Translations under genes and position numbers: made by a program
Notes under the pieces: model-generated
The model's database searches: none
What the model saw: the letters and a program-made list of their open reading frames with translations, nothing else
What the model was told of the DNA's origin: nothing
In this document: positions 1 to 5,900 of the stretch, in pieces
How positions within the stretch are numbered: the first letter of the stretch is position 1
Layout of the letters: every line of letters begins with the position of its first letter
DNA from: Lachnospiraceae bacterium
GTDB lineage: Bacteria; Bacillota; Clostridia; Lachnospirales; Lachnospiraceae
Direction of reading: 5' to 3'
NCBI GenBank assembly: GCA_009787745.1
Contig: WQST01000079.1
Location: 1-9,648 of the forward strand
Length of the DNA: 9,648 nt

Positions 1-791
1 GCAACACCTAATATAAATAAAAGATTATATATGTTTGTCCCTATTATCGTACCCAATGCCATACCGCTGTCACGTTTTTTACAAGCAATTAAAACAATAA
101 TAAGTTCAGGCAGCGAAGTACCTGCCCCGATTATCGTCAAGCCGATAATCCTTGACGGAACATTAAACTGTTGCGCAATCGCCTCAGCATGGCTAACTGT
201 AAGTTCACCGCCGTAAATAATAATTCCCAGCCCGAAAATCACGCCGAGCGAAGCTAACCAAAGCGGTTTGGTCTTTTCGTGGGGAATATCGACGGAGCTA
301 TGGTGGGTTATATGTTCGTGGGAACGATTACCTCGCAACGCGTGGCGTATCAGCATTAGTAAATATACTACAAACGTTACGACCATGATAATGCCGACGG
401 CACGAGGGATTCGTTCACCATTCAAAACAGGGGTTGCAATCATGATTAAAAAGAGTGTCACAGTTGAACAGACCATCAGCCAGGATTCTATGCCCACTTC
501 CTTCATCTTGACTTTTATTGGTTTTATCAATGCGGCGACACCGACTATAAACAGCAAGTTAAAATAATTTGAACCGATAATATTACTCATCGAAAGGTCG
601 CTGTGACCCTTTAATGAAGCGGTGATACTGATAACCGTTTCGGGTGCGCTGGTGCCAATCGCGATTATGGTAAGTGCGATTACTACCGTCGGGACTTTCA
701 GCTTTTTTGCAATGTTCACACTAGAATTTACAAAAATCTCCGCCCCGGCAATCAGCATACCAATGCCCACGATTAATATCAAAATATTCAT
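1..791 (-). CDS. Calcium/sodium antiporter, CaCA family (YrbG-like), 3' end outside window
   Basis: Inner-membrane cation exchanger expected to swap Ca2+ for Na+ (or H+). I translated the minus strand from ATG at 789-791; it stays open for 263 codons to the window edge. The protein is almost wholly hydrophobic and shows both alpha-repeats that define the family: GTSAPE at residues 46-51 with GSNYFN at 73-78, and GTSLPE at 224-229 with GTNIYN at 251-256. The acidic residues in these repeats (E51, E229) are the known cation ligands of the family. Between the repeats lies a polar, His-containing loop (HEHITHHSS region), typical of the cytosolic linker. Family length is about 310-320 residues, so some 50 are missing. 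The start is supported by a GGGGG ribosome site (797-801) five bases upstream and by a good promoter further up. It is divergent from the AbrB remnant. Substrate preference cannot be read from sequence alone. Confidence 0.93.
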   Translation of the reverse strand, partial: MNILILIVGIGMLIAGAEIFVNSSVNIAKKLKVPTVVIALTIIAIGTSAPETVISITASLKGHSDLSMSNIIGSNYFNLLFIVGVAALIKPIKVKMKEVGIESWLMVCSTVTLFLIMIATPVLNGERIPRAVGIIMVVTFVVYLLMLIRHALRGNRSHEHITHHSSVDIPHEKTKPLWLASLGVIFGLGIIIYGGELTVSHAEAIAQQFNVPSRIIGLTIIGAGTSLPELIIVLIACKKRDSGMALGTIIGTNIYNLLFILGV

Positions 792-870
792 TTGAACCCC
801 CAAAATAAACACAGAAAATGCGGCGACATGTCTTCATTGCAAGTATTAAAAGAACGTAGCCGTATGCTAA

Positions 871-899
871 AGCATAGCAGAAGCCCCGATAAATGTCAA
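871..899 (-). promoter_or_regulatory. Sigma-A promoter of the antiporter gene
   Basis: On the minus strand TTGACA (894-899) is followed after exactly 17 bases by TATGCT (871-876). The -35 matches consensus fully and the -10 matches at four of six positions. Transcription would start near 864, giving a leader of about 73 bases. The -10 box is one arm of a perfect 6-2-6 inverted repeat (863-876), which could be a repressor site or chance. Confidence 0.75.
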
Positions 900-923
900 T
901 GTTTATTTGCGGCGCTGCTATTT

Positions 924-962
924 TAAGTAAATCTTTACTTATAGATAAATTTTGGTTATACT
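924..962 (+). promoter_or_regulatory. Promoter with overlapping perfect palindrome, upstream of the abrB remnant
   Basis: TTTACT (934-939) and TATACT (957-962) are 17 bases apart, a plausible sigma-A promoter for the genes starting at 1009 and 1202. The -35 lies in a perfect inverted repeat with 8-bp arms and a 2-bp centre (TAAGTAAA-TC-TTTACTTA, 924-941). Antitoxin genes of the AbrB class commonly repress themselves at palindromes over their own promoter, so this is a reasonable operator candidate. That role is inferred. Confidence 0.5.
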
Positions 963-1008
963 AATGGTTATCAGACCTACTGAATTCTTGAGAACGGAGA
1001 TGATTTTT

Positions 1009-1215
1009 ATGAATTTAGCAAGAGTATCAGCTAATGGACAAATTACTGTCCCTGTAGAAATCAGGCGGTTATTAAAGCTGAAATAAGGTGATAAAATTCT
1101 TTTTATGCAAAATGATAAAGGGGAAGTCATTGTTGGAAATGTTGCCACAACCGCATTAAAGAAAGCGCAAAAAGCTTTTGCCGGAAAAAGGGGTTTTCGC
1201 TATGCCAACACATAG
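1009..1215 (+). pseudogene. Broken AbrB/SpoVT-type (MazE-like) antitoxin gene
   Basis: The frame starting at ATG 1009, with GGAGA (996-1000) eight bases upstream, begins MNLARVSANGQITVPVEIRR. This is the classic swapped-hairpin DNA-binding fold of AbrB-family antitoxins (the GQITVPxxIRxxL signature). Codon 26 is TAA (1084-1086) where the family has an acidic residue or similar (LKLK-stop-GDKILF). After the stop the frame continues with recognisable family sequence (GDKILFMQNDKGEVIV, then a KAQKAF helix). It then diverges at about 1183 and ends at TAG 1213-1215. The usual acidic C-terminal tail of about 20 residues is absent, so there are two lesions: a nonsense change and loss of the tail at the junction with the next gene. 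The full-length product would not be made. A 25-residue N-terminal peptide, or a restart at Met 1105, is possible but would lack half the fold. No toxin gene is adjacent. Confidence 0.8.
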
Positions 1216-1726
1216 ACATTGGGCGGAAGTTCGAAAAACATTAGAAAAGGATTTATTATGCGATTCTTTAAAAGGGCGTGTGCGGTATTTTACGACAAGA
1301 TACCGAAAAGCACACGACCAAACAGGACGAGTATGCATGTTGATTGATGAAAAAGAAGTTATCAATATGCCGTATTTTGTTGAAAATTTTAGGTATGCCG
1401 AAACCCATAACCGTAAAGCGGATGAACCGGATAAAAGTTTTTGTGAGATTCACGAAGAAGTGCGTGATGATTTTGCCAAAAAGGGGATTTATTATCCTGG
1501 TGATTTTGGATTTGCACTTGATGAATATTTGTCCGTTGATGCTAAAATCGCATTAACATCTGATAATTGGCTTGTTCGGATGCTTGCGATTATGGATAGA
1601 CGTATAGGTAAGCGTACTTTGGAAAAAGTAAAACCGGAGATAGCAAATTTACCGGAATGGTTACGATATTTCTATTATCTTAGATTACAAAGCGAAAATA
1701 TGGACGTTTTAGAGGATGACGTTTGA
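1202..1726 (+). CDS. SF0329-family protein, function unknown
   Basis: A soluble 174-residue protein resembling what databases call the SF0329 family, from remembered features: an N-terminal W..VR..LE..L, then CDSLKGRVRYFTTRYRK, a GR-x(5)-D-x-KE strand pair (GRVCMLIDEKE), and a C-terminal helical part with LDEYLSVDAKIALTSDN followed by RMLAIMDRRIGKR (about residues 132-144). No catalytic motif, signal peptide or membrane helix is visible and the family has no known role. I prefer ATG 1202 over the in-frame TTG 1178 because AAGGGG (1188-1193) sits eight bases before it and homologues begin just ahead of the W..VR motif. The gene overlaps the end of the dead antitoxin frame by 14 bases and its ribosome site lies exactly where that frame loses family similarity, so it probably uses the antitoxin promoter. 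No obvious terminator follows. The family assignment is from memory. Confidence 0.75.
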   Translation: MPTHRHWAEVRKTLEKDLLCDSLKGRVRYFTTRYRKAHDQTGRVCMLIDEKEVINMPYFVENFRYAETHNRKADEPDKSFCEIHEEVRDDFAKKGIYYPGDFGFALDEYLSVDAKIALTSDNWLVRMLAIMDRRIGKRTLEKVKPEIANLPEWLRYFYYLRLQSENMDVLEDDV

Positions 1727-1821
1727 ATTACCTATGAGAGCGTTCTGCTTTAACAATAAATGAGGTTTGAATTTTTATGAAAAAATAAAACTCAAAGAAG
1801 GCGGCTTTACCCGTTTTTGCT

Positions 1822-2571
1822 TCAATTAATGGAGTCAGTATTTTTTCGATTTTTTTTCTCCCAAGAATAACCGTATTTATACCTATCTGTGATTCCTCTG
1901 TCGCTGTACCAAACCTCAAAAAATATATCTTCATCGTTTCTATCATAAATATTGGTTACATATTTCCCATCATACCAGTCATACCAAGTACGGCTAACAA
2001 CTACATCAAATTCTGAGTAGGTCCGGTCTACATATTCTCTGATTATTTTGTTTACAAGCATTGAATGGAATGGCGCTCCAGCAGACATATATCCAATAAA
2101 CAAAACAGGGGTTAGTAGCACCAAACCACCTACCGTTATTAAGATAATTTTCATTTTGCTTTTCCTTGAACGAAACAAGCGAATTAAAAAACCGGCCACA
2201 ATTCCGAACGCCGCTATCAAACTGGAAGCTAAACAAAAAAACTGTATTATGCCTAAACTTTCGTCGGGATGAAAAATAGTTATGGAAATAATAATAAACG
2301 AAAGAGGAAAAAGCACAGAAGGAATAATGAGCAATTTAGATTTTTTGATTATTATGGGAAATGCGAATAATGCAGGAATTAAAAGAAAACTTAAGAATGA
2401 TATAACTCCCAGCCCTCCCAAGATGCCAGAAGTAATATCTATCAAAAGTAACACCGACAACAAACTTCCAAAACCCATAAATAAAATTTGTCGAATTAGT
2501 TTTGGAAGTTTGTTAATGTCGGATTCATTTGTGTTGTCAGAATTTACGGTTTCAATTTCATTCGGATTCAT
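1822..2571 (-). CDS. Five-helix membrane protein with C-terminal YfjL-like soluble domain
   Basis: A 249-residue protein: a short acidic, Asn-rich N-terminus (1-20), five predicted membrane helices (about 29-47, 52-75, 80-100, 108-132, 141-163), then a soluble tail (168-249). The tail begins HSMLVNKIIREYVDRTY and contains alternating strands rich in aromatic and acidic residues (SRTWYDWYDGKYV, FFEVWYSDRG). This resembles the YfjL-like domain seen in many Bacillota membrane or lipoproteins, where a helix of the form Y(I/V)xxxY is followed by a beta sheet. Function is unknown. The start ATG at 2569-2571 directly follows the stop of the helix-turn-helix remnant; the ribosome site is weak (GTGGAA about ten bases up), suggesting coupling to upstream translation. 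The last 12 residues (KKNRKNTDSIN region) look unnatural: an A8 run (minus strand of 1850-1857) precedes them, and shifting frame there gives a longer tail to 1728. The gene also holds a perfect 16-bp inverted repeat near its 5' end. Confidence 0.75.
   Translation of the reverse strand: MNPNEIETVNSDNTNESDINKLPKLIRQILFMGFGSLLSVLLLIDITSGILGGLGVISFLSFLLIPALFAFPIIIKKSKLLIIPSVLFPLSFIIISITIFHPDESLGIIQFFCLASSLIAAFGIVAGFLIRLFRSRKSKMKIILITVGGLVLLTPVLFIGYMSAGAPFHSMLVNKIIREYVDRTYSEFDVVVSRTWYDWYDGKYVTNIYDRNDEDIFFEVWYSDRGITDRYKYGYSWEKKNRKNTDSIN
2459..2514. repeat. Perfect 16-bp inverted repeat inside the membrane-protein gene
   Basis: The arm AACAAACTTCCAAAAC (2459-2474) is the exact reverse complement of 2499-2514, separated by 24 bases. 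Allowing a 3-base bulge the pairing extends by six more bases (CCGACA). It lies between roughly codons 19 and 38 of the minus-strand gene and would form a stem in its mRNA about 57-113 bases after the start codon. No A/T-rich termination tract follows within the gene. Confidence 0.8.
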
Positions 2572-2736
2572 TTACATTTCCACTTGTGTTGGTTTTGCCT
2601 TTTCGCTTTGCAATTTTGTCCTGCCGTCAATCGGTCTTGGCGCGTCTTTTGGGATAAGCCAAACCTTAGAAACCCTTGATGCACATTTAATTTTGCCGCT
2701 CTTACACATCGCCTGAACCCATCGCTCTGGGGTAGA
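2572..2736 (-). pseudogene. Decapitated helix-turn-helix regulator (C-terminal fragment)
   Basis: The minus-strand frame ending at TAA 2572-2574 is open for 54 codons and reads STPERWVQAMCKSGKIKCAS, then KVWLIPKDAPRPIDGRTK. This is the well-known C-terminal half of small single-domain helix-turn-helix (MerR/excisionase-like) proteins of Bacillota: the recognition helix (ERWVQxLCxxGKI) and the wing (SKVWLIPxDAxxPxDGR). The usual first helix, about 12-15 residues ahead of ERWVQ, is missing: in-frame stops occur immediately upstream (TAA 2737-2739 and TAG nine bases beyond) and there is no start codon before the recognition helix. A different frame across the same bases is open for 70 codons but encodes no family sequence. 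The fragment stops just before the start of the membrane protein, so the two were probably an operon before the damage. Confidence 0.75.
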
Positions 2737-2798
2737 TTATGCTGACTATCTGGGAATGTCGTTTTTTGGAGCGTGGTCAATAATGCTTAATATTACGC

Positions 2799-3740
2799 CT
2801 ACAACTGCATAAGAATTTTTTTGACTATTTCACAAAATTGTTCCGGTTTATCAATATCCATCAAATGTCCCGCATTTTCTATCCGGTAAATTCCTTTAAG
2901 GGGAGCCACGATTTTATTATAGTAGTTAGCAGTCAGTATACTTGGTGTTTGCCAGTCATCTTTACCTACAATGTAGAAAACAGGCACATGATATTCATCA
3001 GTATCCCTTATGCGGAAATTCAATAGCATATTTAAAAGATTCCTGTTCAATTTCAGGATCTTTTTTGCAGATAAAGAAAAAATATCTCTGGCGGTAAAAT
3101 GAGGGCTTTTCATCGCTACCCTAAATGCTTTGGAATAATTACCTGTAAATCTGTATTTTCGTTGTAAACGCCGAAAACTAAGAACGATTTTTAGAAAGTT
3201 TTCTTTTGTAATGTCATTGGGATAGTTCCCCAAAGCGCTCAACTTCAATAAATCATTCTTTTTTCCTTTATCTTCAATAGCTTTACGAAGTTTGTCATAT
3301 GCGATTTGCTCTCCTTGCAACATATCTATGACCTGACCATATCCAATATAGCACATAACGTCTTCGGGATATTTTTGTATGTATTGCTTACCTAAGACTG
3401 TTCCCCAAGAATGACCTATCAAAATAACTCTTTCCGTCTGATATTTTTCTTTTACATATTGAATGGTTTGCTTTAAGTCTGCTATCAGTGCTTCTATGGT
3501 TATATCGTTAGCTTCCGATTTACTTTTGACTTGTGTTTTTCCCGCTCCCCGTTGATCATAATAAACTACGCTGCAAAAATCCCAAAACGGTCTTAAGTAA
3601 TAAGTAAAGAGAATCTCCGATTGTCCAGGACCTCCGTGCAAAACAACCGCAACCTCGCTTTTGTTTAAGGGATAGTGCAAAAAGTACTGAGTTATCCCGT
3701 TTATTTCTTTATATTCTTCCTGATAATCCTTGGCTTTCAT
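2799..3740 (-). CDS. Alpha/beta hydrolase, proline iminopeptidase (S33) type
   Basis: A cytosolic 313-residue alpha/beta-hydrolase. Visible landmarks in order: HGGPG (35-39), the oxyanion-hole motif characteristic of prolyl iminopeptidase relatives; DQRGAGKT (62-69); the nucleophile elbow GHSWGT (109-114) with Ser111; a probable catalytic Asp in GKDDW (D261 or D262); and the catalytic His292 in AGHLMDIDKPEQF. The triad is therefore complete. The cap region between residues 140 and 240 is Lys-rich and poorly conserved, so substrate (N-terminal proline, another amide, or an ester) cannot be assigned. The length matches the family at about 290-320. The start is supported by AGGAG (minus strand of 3747-3751) six bases upstream. 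It heads a minus-strand row that continues into the helix-turn-helix remnant 62 bases further on, with no terminator visible between. Confidence 0.88.
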   Translation of the reverse strand: MKAKDYQEEYKEINGITQYFLHYPLNKSEVAVVLHGGPGQSEILFTYYLRPFWDFCSVVYYDQRGAGKTQVKSKSEANDITIEALIADLKQTIQYVKEKYQTERVILIGHSWGTVLGKQYIQKYPEDVMCYIGYGQVIDMLQGEQIAYDKLRKAIEDKGKKNDLLKLSALGNYPNDITKENFLKIVLSFRRLQRKYRFTGNYSKAFRVAMKSPHFTARDIFSLSAKKILKLNRNLLNMLLNFRIRDTDEYHVPVFYIVGKDDWQTPSILTANYYNKIVAPLKGIYRIENAGHLMDIDKPEQFCEIVKKILMQL

Positions 3741-3753
3741 TCTTTACTCCTAA

Positions 3754-3942
3754 GTTGCAGAAAATATAAATTTGTTCGTGCTATCGTTCCATGGGTATAT
3801 CTCCGTTAACGATGATACCGCACCTCATAATAATAGCATAAGTCCTGTCGAATTTCCACCAGAAGTTTCCGCAGTAGAAACCCTTAGAAACAGCGGTTAC
3901 ATAGTAAACCAGAACCTAATAGCCGTACTAGCTGAAAAATAA
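3754..3942 (+). pseudogene. Open stretch without start codon, possible gene remnant
   Basis: Frame 3754-3942 is open for 62 codons and has protein-like composition (NDDTAPHNNSISPVEFPPEV, then ETLRNSGYIVNQNLIAVLAEK before TAA). There is no ATG and no ribosome site; TTG 3772 is the only candidate. It could be the 3' end of a lost gene whose front was replaced by the divergent hydrolase. I do not recognise the family, and an accidental open frame of this length cannot be excluded. Confidence 0.3.
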
Positions 3943-3962
3943 ATTGTTTTCAGCCGGTACGG
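3923..3962. repeat. Imperfect hairpin (16-bp arms, 8-base loop) before the DUF2004-like gene
   Basis: Bases 3923-3938 pair with 3947-3962: CCGTAC with GTACGG, one wobble and one mismatch, then GCTGAAAA with TTTTCAGC, closed by an 8-base loop. It includes the TAA of the remnant ORF. Neither strand has a T-run after the stem, so it is not a standard rho-independent terminator. Its right arm overlaps the -35 region of the next promoter, so it may be an operator or a remnant terminator. Confidence 0.5.
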
Positions 3963-3976
3963 TTCTGTGTTATACT
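3947..3976 (+). promoter_or_regulatory. Extended -10 promoter of the DUF2004-like gene
   Basis: TATACT (3971-3976) is preceded by TG one base upstream (3968-3969), forming an extended -10 element. TTTTCA (3947-3952) lies 18 bases before it as a weak -35. The start of transcription would be near 3983, about 35 bases before the chosen ATG. Confidence 0.55.
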
Positions 3977-4016
3977 GTATAAAGTGCAATCATTCTGCAA
4001 AGGGAGAATAGAAAAA

Positions 4017-4562
4017 ATGGGAACGCAATATATAGAATTACCGATTTTCGGAAATGTTGAGTTGACGAATTCCAATGACCAAGATTGGGATTATAAGTAT
4101 GAAACGCACTTAGAGGGATATGATTTTGGTGCAATTATTATTGATATTGACGTTCATATCAAAGAACTAAGCGATAACTATATCGGTGAAGTATGCCAAG
4201 TATTGAGCAATCTCCAAAAAGTTAGTGAAATTGCGACTACTGCCTATATCTCTGATTATCACAATGACGGCGAAACATGTAGCTACATTCAAAGTTGGAA
4301 CGAAGATATTTTCGAGCAAATTTTCTCTGATGAGGAGTTTCAAGCGTTTTTATCATACTCTGACGAAAGCTTACCCATTGAAGAGCGGTTATTATCATTA
4401 TTACGACTCGTCGGAATCGGCATTTATGCGGGCGAAGATGAAGAATTTATTGTCATGGATTATGCGTTTGGCTATGACTTTGAAAAAGGTTTTAGAGATG
4501 ATATGTTGGTTATTAAGTTGGATAAAAAATATGAAGTTTTAGAAGTTACAAATGAAGGTTAG
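4017..4562 (+). CDS. Small acidic DUF2004-like protein
   Basis: A soluble, strongly acidic 181-residue protein with no signal peptide or membrane helix. The layout resembles DUF2004 proteins: an N-terminal strand pair (YIELPIFGNVEL), an aromatic-acidic stretch (DWDYKYETHLEGYDF), a central helical part with a loop of the form ISDYHNDGETCSYI, and a C-terminal beta segment (FIVMDYAFGYDF, then DDMLVIKLDKKYEVLEVTNE) where the family typically ends in (D/E)ILVVxF(D/N)xxxxI. DUF2004 has no established function; relatives often occur as stand-alone genes and some near toxin-immunity loci, but nothing here shows a toxin. I chose ATG 4017 over the in-frame GTG 3984 because GGGAG (4002-4006) precedes it and GTG 3984 falls at the predicted transcription start. 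It is a single-gene unit; ychF starts 139 bases later. The family assignment is moderate. Confidence 0.65.
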   Translation: MGTQYIELPIFGNVELTNSNDQDWDYKYETHLEGYDFGAIIIDIDVHIKELSDNYIGEVCQVLSNLQKVSEIATTAYISDYHNDGETCSYIQSWNEDIFEQIFSDEEFQAFLSYSDESLPIEERLLSLLRLVGIGIYAGEDEEFIVMDYAFGYDFEKGFRDDMLVIKLDKKYEVLEVTNEG

Positions 4563-4701
4563 CACCTTTCAACATTTTCTAATCTAAGCGCCACAAACGC
4601 ATACGTCATAATAATTGCGATTATGTATACAATCCTAAACGCTCAAAATGAATGAAAAACAAAGTGACTAAAACCCCGAAAATACAGGAGAACATAATAA
4701 A
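4563..4701. other. Intergenic spacer before ychF
   Basis: 139 AT-rich bases with no gene. It holds a weak promoter-like TACAAT (4628-4633) without a convincing -35, and the ychF ribosome site AGGAG (4686-4690). On the minus strand 27 codons (4559-4642) read like a membrane-helix tail (VYIIAIIMTYAFVAL), too short to call. Confidence 0.4.
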
Positions 4702-5799
4702 ATGAAACTAGGAATCGTCGGACTGCCGAACATCGGCAAAAGTACTCTTTTTAACGCTTTAACAAAAGCTGATGCGGAAGCAGTTAATTACCCGTTTAGT
4801 ACCATCAAACCCAATATCGGCAATGTGCCGGTGCCGGATGAGCGTCTGAAACTTTTAGGCGACCTATATAAGTCGAAGAAAATCACCCCCGCGTCAATTG
4901 AGTTCGTTGATATCGCCGGACTGGCGAAAGGTGCATCACGCGGCGAAGGGCTTGGAAACCAATTTTTGAGCCATATTCGGGAAGTGGATGCAATTATTCA
5001 TGTTGTTCGCTGTTTTTCTGATGATAATATCATCCATGTTGACGGCGATATCGACCCCATGCGTGATATTGAGAACCTGGATTTGGAACTGATTTTTGCC
5101 GATCTTGAAATCCTTGAAAGAAGAATCGCGAAAACCATAAAAGCCGCGAAAGCAGATAAAGCATTGGCAAAAGAAGTAAGCTTTTTAGAAGCGCTCAAAG
5201 CCCATATGGAGGAAGGGGAACCGGCGAGAAGCTATGTAAAAGCCGATGAAAATGAAGCCGCGTTACTTTCCGGGCTTGATCTTTTAACTAAGAAACCGAT
5301 TATTTTCGCCGCGAATGTTGATGAAGATGATTTGTCTTTCGAGGGCGCGGAAAATCCCCATATCGTGAAAATCCGTGAACATGCCAAGGCGACAGACAGT
5401 GAAATGTTTGTCGTATGCGCTCAGATCGAACAGGAGATAGCACAGTTAAGCGATGATGAAAAAGAAATGTTTTTGGAAGATTTGGGAATTGCCGAATCAA
5501 GCCTTAACAAGCTTATCAAAACAAGTTATCGTCTCCTTGGCTTAATGAGTTTTTTGACTGCGGGAGAAGATGAAACAAGAGCGTGGACGATCAAAATCGG
5601 AACAAAAGCGCCGCAGGCCGCGGGGAAAATCCACTCCGATTTAGAGCGCGGCTTTATCCGTGCGGAGGTCGTTAATTACCGTGATCTTTTGGATAACGGT
5701 TCGATGGCGGCGGCGAAGGAAAAAGGTCTGGTCGGAATTGAAGGTAAGGAATACATCGTTAAAGACGGCGATGTCTTATTAATTCGGTTTAACGTATAG
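4702..5799 (+). CDS. ychF: Redox-regulated ribosome-associated ATPase YchF (Obg family)
   Basis: A universally conserved P-loop NTPase of the TRAFAC/Obg class that hydrolyses ATP rather than GTP and binds ribosomes; in Escherichia coli it is linked to the oxidative stress response and to translation start. Domains: P-loop GLPNIGKST (7-15), the NYPFSTI switch region (29-35), the G3 motif VDIAGLAKGASRGEGLGNQF (69-88), a coiled-coil insertion at about residues 130-190, NVDE (205-208) in place of the GTP-selective NKxD, and a C-terminal TGS domain from about residue 280 (ETRAWTIKIGTKAPQAAGKI, GFIRAEVV, ending KDGDVLLIRFNV). The length of 365 matches the family (363-366). The start follows AGGAG (4686-4690) by 11 bases. 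It appears to be monocistronic: the next gene has its own promoter and no terminator hairpin is evident after 5799. Confidence 0.97.
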   Translation: MKLGIVGLPNIGKSTLFNALTKADAEAVNYPFSTIKPNIGNVPVPDERLKLLGDLYKSKKITPASIEFVDIAGLAKGASRGEGLGNQFLSHIREVDAIIHVVRCFSDDNIIHVDGDIDPMRDIENLDLELIFADLEILERRIAKTIKAAKADKALAKEVSFLEALKAHMEEGEPARSYVKADENEAALLSGLDLLTKKPIIFAANVDEDDLSFEGAENPHIVKIREHAKATDSEMFVVCAQIEQEIAQLSDDEKEMFLEDLGIAESSLNKLIKTSYRLLGLMSFLTAGEDETRAWTIKIGTKAPQAAGKIHSDLERGFIRAEVVNYRDLLDNGSMAAAKEKGLVGIEGKEYIVKDGDVLLIRFNV

Positions 5800-5827
5800 A
5801 CGATTAATTCAGATAAACAAAACTTTG

Positions 5828-5856
5828 TAGACAATTGCCGAATAAAAGCTTATGAT
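5828..5856 (+). promoter_or_regulatory. Sigma-A promoter of the SPFH/zinc-ribbon operon
   Basis: TAGACA (5828-5833) and TATGAT (5851-5856) are separated by exactly 17 bases; each matches consensus at five of six positions. Transcription would begin near 5863, about 38 bases before the ATG at 5901. It lies right behind the ychF stop, so the SPFH operon is probably controlled separately from ychF. Confidence 0.7.
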
Positions 5857-5900
5857 TAAGTGTAAGAATAACTTTACGATATGAAAGGTATGGTAATCAT

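Noticed and set aside
31..567. Plus-strand open frames at 31-216 and 268-567
   Set aside because: They are antisense to the antiporter, whose minus-strand frame has both diagnostic alpha-repeats.
792..863. Ion-sensing riboswitch in the antiporter leader
   Set aside because: The leader is only about 73 bases with no long stems or recognisable conserved core.
1084..1086. Stop-codon reassignment or programmed readthrough at the TAA in the AbrB frame
   Set aside because: TAA ends mraZ and the SPFH gene normally, and the frame also lost its C-terminal tail, so simple decay is the better explanation.
2282..2716. Plus-strand 144-codon frame
   Set aside because: It is the reverse of the membrane protein and the helix-turn-helix remnant; its C-terminal part is the antisense of the conserved recognition helix and wing, a common false prediction.
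2568..2780. Minus-strand 70-codon frame with an ATGA overlap to the membrane-protein start
   Set aside because: The overlap looks like operon coupling, but the encoded protein is nonsense while the neighbouring frame encodes the real helix-turn-helix fragment.
3923..3962. Rho-independent terminator
   Set aside because: The stem is good but no T-run follows it on either strand.
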